From Sergeia podlipaevii (taxonomy: Eukaryota > Euglenozoa > Kinetoplastea > Trypanosomatida > Trypanosomatidae), in contig JASANZ010002270.1 in the NCBI GenBank assembly GCA_030849805.1, positions 1-64,000 of the forward strand: DNA of 64,000 nucleotides, given 5' to 3'. Both the position numbers and the translations under genes were made by a program. Below are positions 40,301 through 49,300 of the stretch, piece after piece (the stretch's first letter is position 1; the number at the start of each line of letters is the position of its first letter). The notes beneath the pieces were generated by a model. The model was not told the DNA's origin. It made no database searches and was given only the letters and a program-made list of their open reading frames with translations.

Positions 40301-43300
40301 CGCTTTCCTCATCGTCAGCGTCCTTTTCATTATCTTCAAGCACAGGAGCAGGAAGAGATGAAGAAGATGCCACAACAGGAGAAGAAACCGCAATGGAGTC
40401 GTCCGCAAGCGTTTCGCCAAGACGCGCCAGAGCAGTCTGCACCTCCGCAGCCCAGTCCTCCTTCTTTGGCATTAACTCAGCATCGCTGGCTGCTCCTCCC
40501 TCTGCCTCACTGCGGTGCCGCTTTGACGATGGTGTAGCGATGTCGTGCTGGGCTAGAACGTCCTCCACCCTGCGCTGAAGCACCAGGGCCGCCGCCGCCA
40601 CACTCGCATCCCCTCCTGCACTGAGTCGACTACAAGCGGCGTGCATCGAATGCAACGCTGCAAAGCACCGCTGCTTGAGTGGAGCGGGAAGTGACGCTCC
40701 AGCGCGGCGCAGAACCTCATGCTGAGCACACAGCTGCGAGAGCGCCACTGACGTCTGCTGAAAACGCAGAAGTTCGGCTTTATCGGCACGCTCGTCGACG
40801 AGTTTCTCATTCTGCATCCAGTCAAAGGCACTGCCAATACTCTGTGCAACCGCGTAAAGGTTCACGCATGCGTCTAGCAGCACACAGTCAGCTTGGATAT
40901 CACTGGCAGTGGTGGACAAGGATGACGCCTCGCCTGTCTGCGTACTGCAGCCATCCACGCACACGCGGAGTACTCCCAAATGCTCTTGAAGCTTAAAGAG
41001 GCTACAAACAAGCTCCACGAGACTCACGGAGTGAGCAAAGAGAGACTCCGCAAGACCGGTGCCACGCTTCACCTGCGCACCCGAGAGATCCTGGTTGGGT
41101 TTGCGCTCCACATCGCGCATCCTCTGCAGCCAGCGCGCGAAATGGTAGTGCTCCTGGGCCGCAGTAGAAAGCTGCGCCACAGAGTGCTGTTGGTCCACAT
41201 ACACGCTGCGGCACGCAAGCATGGTCTCAGTGGTCGCAAAAACGACCTCCCACTGCTTGATCATGTTTTCGTGTGTGTGGGGAACACCGGACTCACGCAT
41301 CACGTCAAAGAACGTCTTGAGAGCGCGAATCTTCATCTGATTGGGCACCTTTGGTGCCTGCAGCGCCTTCACACGCTCAATGACCTCCACAGAAGAGGAA
41401 TCCATAAACTCATATCCGGCCGAAATGGCGTGGCTGTCCCATTCGCCCAGTCCATCCGTCACCGACTCGCAGCTAGGGCTAAACGTGATGTGCCTGCCAG
41501 TGCGGTTGCGCTTACCCTTGGCCGCCTTTCGCTGCTCCTCTCTCTCCTTCTCCAGCTGCTTCTTGCTCTTCTTCTTGTTGGCTCTCTTTCCATCCGCGTT
41601 CACCTCCTCGGGCGGGAGTACAAAGCCCATGGCCGGATCCTCCTCGCAGCGCTCCTCCTCAGCAGTGATAATGCTAAGCACAGGGGTGCGCAGCGCCTCA
41701 TCCAGGCTGCTCAGCACACGGGCCATCTTCAGATGAGACTTCTCAGCGGTGGCGCGGACAGCGTAGTAGTTGGCATCCTCCCAGAGCATAATCTTTGTGA
41801 ATTCGGCAATGTCATCCTCAATAGGCTCGATGGCCTTGCGGCACTGTTCTAACAGGAAGGGCTCGAACTGTGCAAAGAAGTCGGACACGTGCAAGGCGAC
41901 GTTGGAAAGTGGCGAGTAGTAGCCATGTGTCGAGATCAGTTCATAGCCAAAGCTCTCGATGAGACGCAAGCGAGCAGAGTAGTCGCCGTAGCACGCGCTC
42001 CACATAAACTGAGAAAAGACGTTAAATGCATTGCGGCAGTGCGCCTCAATGTCAGCGTCGCCAAACTCCTCACGAACAAGATCGTAAAACTGGAACCACT
42101 GCAGCGACGCACGCAGTTCAAAAGCTCCGCGCTTGGCCTGAAAAACGTGTGGCCAGCAGTGCAGCTCAAGACGGCGCCAGCGCAGCACAAAGCTGGAAAG
42201 CTCAGTAATGTGCGTCATGATAGACACCTCATGAGATGCGTTACGTTCCCACTCGTAGCACTGCCGCAACAGCACCTCACATCCAGCCATCACCTTCATC
42301 AGCGGAGTCGTAAGCGCGGGGAGAGCGGCGACCTTGCGGCCTACTCTCTGGCACCGCTGCAATGTGATCGTGTCAGGGTATAGTGCGGCAAGCTCGTCAA
42401 CGCGGGCGAGAAGCTGCCCAAGTGGTTTGCTGAAGCGAGCTACCTCACTAGGGTCGGTGTCGCGGAAAATATTAAAGCCACTGTCCCTCTTCTCCTCCAA
42501 CGAAACAGTCACCGTCTCACGCAAGCGCGCCTGAAGCCGCGCGCGGCGGAAGGAGAAGCCGCTCATGAGCAAACGTTCCTCCGTGCCCTCAATACCTTGA
42601 GCAACCGCATCACCAAAGCGGTGCAACTCGCTGGACACAGCATCAAATCGCGCCTCGAAGGACTCCAGAAGCAAGTTTCCTTGAACTGACGGAGCAAGCG
42701 TGTTAGCCACCAGGCGAGCATAGAACTCCCTGTGCGCAGCAACAAGACGGCGAACGTAGTCGCCATCGCGCTCCTTGAACATAATACGCGCATGCACAGC
42801 GGAGCTCTGTCCCCGCTTCTTCTGGACAGCCGCCGTGTCGCCACTTGCTTCCTCGCCGTCCGCCGCGGCCTCGTCCAATGGGTCCTCCAACACATCAAGA
42901 AAGTCCTTCTCGTAGCTAGGGAAGAGCTCCTTCAACTGACGCAGTATCTTCTCGTCGTCGCCCTCGATAACAACTGCCTTTTCCTTGTAGAGCACAGCCG
43001 TTTCTTCGGCCTTGCGCTCGCGCTCCTCAAGCTCCTCCACATGGTTGAACACATCGCGGTAGGCAGAAAAGAGACCCTCGACAAAAGCACGATCGGTGCC
43101 TTGGGGCACAGAACCGCGCAGCATCACCAAGCAAGAGTCCAAGTACGCGACACGGTGCTGCAGCTGGTTGAAGCTGGCGCTATTCGGCAATGGCAGCGAC
43201 CCTGCAAGCATGCGTGGGAACTCCAGCAGTTGAAGGCTCTGGGATATACTGAACAGTGTGTCGCGACCAGTAGTGCTGGATGGAGCCACAGCACCAGCAG

Positions 43301-46300
43301 CGTAGCAGCTTGCACGTGCTGCAAGCGACGCCATCAGCGCCGCCTCAGCAAAGTTGAGGGTGACGTCCTCGTAGCCGTCATACTGCTCAAGCAGCTCACG
43401 CACCTGCTGGAAGAGCAACTCGCTCCAGTTCTCACAGGCGAACACTGCTCCAGCGTCAACACTACTGGGCAGCGACGATGCGGTGACGCCAGTAACAGAG
43501 CGCAGCCTTTCGTCAGAAAGCAGCGACCCGCACAACTGGTAGAGCTCTCGCACAAGACTGGCGTAGCGGCGACCAGTTGAGTCAGGTCGTGGCACGTACT
43601 TGAGTTTTGCATCCCTCAGCAAGGCTTCCTCACGCGTACGCAGATCATCCAGAAGCTGACTAGGGGCGGTGGCGGTGGAGGAGGCACGCATCATGACCTG
43701 CTCCGCCCACGCAAAGGCCCCCAAAAGCCGCTCCAGCAGCGCGAGCTCCTCCGTCGCAATTTGCATCTTGCTCTCACGGCGGTACATGGGATCAACGGGC
43801 GTCTCTGGAAGCAATAGGCGGCACTTGAGTGCGTAGAGCAGCGCGATGGCGGCCAGCATGTTGCACTGTGGGTCCTCCAACATATTCAGCAAGGTAGCAA
43901 TGAGAGAACGCTGCGCCTGCACCGTAGTCGGCAAAGATGGCGGGGGATTCGCTACAACGCCACGAACCGCCAACATAACAACTCTGTCCTTGCTCGATGT
44001 AGCAGCGGCAGTAGCAGGCGCCTTGCGTGGAAGCGGCGCTGCAGCAGTGCCACCACCAGCATTGCCAGTAGACACGTCCATATCTGACAGCGCAGCAGCC
44101 ACATCAGGAAAGCAGCAGGCCAGTAGAGCACGCAGCTCCGTTCTGGCATTGCGCTCCCACTCCGCAAAAGGGTTACGTGGCGCTACCGGGCAAGCGGCCA
44201 AGAACGCACCGAGGCCCTCCATCGTCTGTGCGTGCTCGTTCCGCGAGTTGCCGATCGACATCACGGATACCTGCGAGGCGTAGTGCACGCAAGCCCGCGC
44301 TGCCGCTGTCCACGTGCCTGTGAAGGCAAGGCGCACTGCGGGCGGGCCGTAGCGCACGACAAACTGGCTCACTAGCAGCGGCACAAACTGGCCAAGCGTG
44401 GCGCTGGTCATATCCGCTGTGGGCAACGCGAGCAAGCCGCGCCAGAGCGACTGTTCCAGCTCTGTGAAAAGTGGGACCGACTTGGTGAAGCGAGTCACAA
44501 ACGCAGCCACGCTCTCATGCAGCAGACGCGCGCTTTGTGCAGAAATTGAAGACCCATGGGTGCGTAGGAGCAGCTGCACCAGCGCAAATTCTGCCCTGAA
44601 GGCAGCACTGAGCCAGAGCGTGCGCAGCATTTTCTGAGAGGTGCCTGTTGGTGTGTTACCGCTCTCAGTACTCGAGTGGATGGAGAGTTGCTCCCACTGA
44701 CGAAAAGCGCCACGTTCCTCTGGTGTAGTAATGTGTGGCTGAGGCATGTGATGGTACAACACCGCACGGCCCCCGATTAGCGGGAACGGGAGATCCAAAA
44801 ACTTACGCAACGCGTCCAGAAACTCCTCAAGTCCGGCAGACACACCGAACGCCGTGTCTAGTGCGGGTTGTTTCATTGCCAGGGAACGGAGCAGCAAAGC
44901 CTTTGTCACAACTGGAACAAAGTTCTCGCTATTGATTGCGTGCTGTGAGATGTACTGCAAGTCACGTAAGAAGTGCACCAGTGTGCGCAGCAGCAGTTGG
45001 AACTGCGCCGGCACCGTCGCGTGGTCGAGGCACCGCTGCAAAGCAAAAAGCGCTCGCACTGCACTCTCGTTCACCAATATGGACTCAGATAGACGAGAAC
45101 CAACGCTGTTAGCCAAGGCAAGTGTGCGGGCATGTGGGCCCAAGATCTGCATCGTGCGACAGAAGAGCAACGGAAGCGCTGCGGACGTCGCAAAGCGCAC
45201 GTCCACCACCTCACACACACGCGCGCACAGCTCTTCCTCAGCAAGGCAAGAGGACACAACGCGCATGCGAGCCGCAGCTAGGCTCTCAAGTTGCACACTG
45301 TCCGCACACTGGTCAAGAATAAATGCCACGAGCACATCCTCGAGTTGATGAAAATGAGAAATCGCCAAAGCTTCACTGTCGTCACCACCCTCCGTGCTTG
45401 CTTCCGGTGCTACTAGAAAAGAGGTCAGCTTGCGCAGTGGCAGACCGGCACGTAACGCGCGGAGCTCAACCAGCACCTCAGAAGCCTCAGAATTCGACCT
45501 CACTGTCCCAAGCAGCTGCATCGCCTCCGCCGCCGCAGTAGCCAGTGCATCACCTTCTGGCAATGGCAAAGACTTCTGTACACACTCGCTCAGCAGCTCC
45601 ACAAGTTCCTCACGACGATGGCGCCAGTGCCCGCTGCGATTCACGATGTACCGGTGCAAGACAGCCCGCTCCAGATCCGCTGCCGTGGCGCTGCCGTCGC
45701 GTGGGAGCATCGCAGCCCCACGCACCAGCGTGAACACGTTCGGTGCACCTGCAGAAAGGGCGTCACACAGCAACGCTGAAGTTGGTCGTGCGGTATCAGC
45801 GCCAAAGGCCAAGCGCACAAAAGTGCGGTGGTACACGCCAAGTTTGCGCAGCAGCTCCTCGTCGATAGTCCCGTCTCTTGTGGCGGCGTGACACAGCGCA
45901 GCACTCTCCACGGACGGGATCGCGACTGGCGCCACGTAGAGCTCCACCGCACGATTACGCATGGCGCGTGAGATCTCACCATAGCGTGGATTGAGTGTAG
46001 CAAAGAGGCGAAATTTCGGGTGCGGGCGAATGACACGAATCTCGTTGTTCACCAGACCCTGTTCATTCACTGACAGCACACCGTTGGGCTCAACAAGTGG
46101 GTTCAAGCGATCCAGCACACTTGCATTACAGTAGTTGACGTTGTCCAGTACGAGCCAGTGTCCGTGCACCATCGCCTCGAGCACAAGCGAGTCGCGCCAC
46201 TCAAACTGGCCCTGCTTCCCCTCCACTTGGTCAAACCCACCTAGAAGATCAACGGTATCACAGCTGGCATTCATGGAGAAAGTCATCAGCTTCGCGCCAG

Positions 46301-49300
46301 CGAGCGCGGCAGCGGTGTGCAGTGCGAACGTCTTGCCAGACCCAGAAGGGCCGATAAGCAGCGCAAACTGGGACTGCTCAGCGCACAGCAGCAACGATCG
46401 TACAAGCTCGGTCTGAGAAGGAAGCATCAACAGCTGCGGCGGTGCGTGTGAAGGGGCGGCGCTGCTCGTAACGCGGTACGCAATGCGTCTGTTGTCAAAG
46501 AAAATAGCATCGTCGCAGATCAAAAAATCAGAGTTGCGCGGATCTGGTGCGGTGACAGTGCTAAAGTGGGCACAAAGAGCCTCCGTGCACCGGCGGCGGT
46601 CTTCCTCACTTCGCATTCGTTGCACAAAAAGAACGTCAGCAAAGTAGGTTGGGTTGCTGCGCTCATCGTACAGTTGCAGCAACTTCGCCCAGCGCAGGAC
46701 ATCGCGCAGATTGAACTCCCATGGCGCGCCGCGGGCGCCAAACGAGCGGCACACCATTGTCTCCACCTGCAGCTCGCCGACAAAGCCCACCATCGCGCGC
46801 AGCGTGTCTTCCTCAATGTCGCCGCACACAGCCTTGGCAATGCAGATGAGGTCACTCGTGGCAAAGGGCTCGATGCGCACCTTGAGGAAACGATTCAGAA
46901 AACTCCGCGGGAGACCTTTACGCCCACCACCCTCCACAAGCGGATTCTGGCACGCAAAGACACGAAAGTCGGCGTGCGCGTGAAACTCCTCGTTGAGCTC
47001 AGGAATGAAGACTGTGGAGCGATGATCCAAAAGTGCGTTGAGACCCTCCAGCACCGACTGGCTTGCCAGGTTCAGCTCATCCAGAATCACCCACGAACCT
47101 TCCTTGAGAGCGCGCAGCAAAACACCATCAGACCACGCAAACTGGGGGGCCATAGCGGCGCTAACGTTTCCGTCGTCGCTGGTCGGGCAAGGCAAGTAGG
47201 TGCCAAATAGGTCCATGATATCTGTCTGCTCACTGAGATTAATGCGAACCACTGGTCGCCCCATAGCGCAGCCGAGCGCTTCGACAATGCTGGTCTTCCC
47301 CACACCCGGACTACCCTCCAGCAACACCGCCTTCTTAACGATGCTCGCGCGCATAAGTTTTGAGAGGTTGCGCCGAGTTGCTGGAGCACCAAAAAAAAAG
47401 CGGTTCTGCATTTCAGGCGGAAGCACCGGCTCACTCATCCCTTCAAAAAACTCCCAGAATGGTGCATCCGTGACGGCGTTTTCGTGGCAGCCCGCAACCT
47501 CCTTCGCCTTGCTTGCACAAAGCTGCTTCAGCGCCTCACCAGACGCCTCTGACTGCCCAGTGCCCACGCCAATACCATCCAGGATGACCGCATAGAGGCC
47601 CTGCATAAAGGCAACAGTGTCTGGGCAGTTGTCATGTGCTGAGTTCATGAACGACACCCAGCCAATGATATCACGAATACTGACGTGCTGCTGTCCACCC
47701 GAAACGGCGGTGGCGTTGGCGACGTTGCACAGCACAGCAGCCATCTTCGGGGCCCACGTCTCCAGCCCCGCTTCCATGCGCTTCGAGATAATAGTCGCAA
47801 TTTCGTGCTCGTCAGTGGTAGGGCGAACGTAGATCTCTGTAAAGCGATTGCGCAGCGCGGGAGAGAGCTCCTTCTTGCCGAAATCACCACCAGGATTCAT
47901 GGTGGCCATTACGCGAAAACGCTCATGCGCCACAATGCAATCAGCGCTACTCTTTTCAGCCAGTGTAACACTGCGAGAAGGTTCCAGAACACTGTTCAGA
48001 CGCTCCAGCACACTGTCTTCCGTTAGCGAAATTTCATCCAGCACAAAGAAGTCACCATTGATCATGCTCTGCACCAGCGGACCGTTGCGCCACTCGAAAA
48101 GTGCCTGATCTCGGCGGTCCGGTGGCACAGGGCGGAGGCTGCCAAGGAAGTCGGCTGCTTCTGTGTGTTGATGACAATTGAGAATGTGAAGAGGGACCCC
48201 GAGCAATGCGGCCCACAGTTGGCACACAGTAGTTTTACTGCTGCCAGTCTCGCCAACAAGCAACACTGGCTCAAGGTTTTCAAGGCAAATGCCAACAATT
48301 GTAAAAAGACGCTGCATTGACTCTGTCCATACAATCTTAAACTCGTCAATGATACCGCTCTCCACCTGTTTGTAGTACTTCTCAACAAAAGGCCAGTGCG
48401 AAGGATGGTACAATGCCTTCTCGTCGAGCTCAGTCTTGGTGCACTGCTCCATGACATCCTTCACAATCTGACGCTCAGCAGGCTTGCGACACCGCTCTCC
48501 CAGTAGCAAAAATCCATGCTCGGCAAGCTCCTGGTATGTTGTGGGTTTGCGCTCCGCCCAGCGGAAGAGATCACGTGGAGTAATAAAACCGTGACGGCCT
48601 GCAAAAATTTGCGAGTTCTGACGGCGGATCTGCAGTGCTGTCAGCACCTCCACCATCCTCTCAGCAAAACTCTCAGGAAGAGCATAACGGCGCTGCAGAA
48701 TTGTGCTGATTTCCCTTGTGGGAATCTCATCAACAGTAATTTCCAGAAAACGATTTCGAAAAGCACGAGAAAGGAGCTTCCGTCCACCGTAAATACCAGC
48801 AGGATTCTGTGTCGCAAAAATACGTAACTGCGGATGCGGCTTCACTGTCTCCTGCGTATCAGGAATAAAAAGCTCGCAGTTATCATCCAGCAATCGGTTG
48901 AGCGCCTCAAGTACGTCTGTTGGAGCAAGATTTAGCTCGTCCAGCACAACCCAGTAACCATGCCTTACAGCATTTACAAGAATACCGTCAACAAACCGCA
49001 GTTTCCCGTATTCATCGGTGACATAATGACCAAGATACTCCTGTACTTCTGTGCTATCGTGGTTGTTGATGCGAACAAATTTATTTCCGGTTAAATCTGC
49101 CAGATACTTCACCATAGAACTCTTACCTGATGACGTAGGTCCCTCAAGTAGTACTGGGCGATTCGCGTACACGGCCCTCGCAAGATTCGTCAAATGCCCA
49201 CGGACACTATCAGTAAGAATAAATCCTTCGTCGCAAACAGCCTCCAAGTGCCCAGCAGGAACCCACAAGTGCTCATAGGCAATAAAATTGCCCGTCTGGG

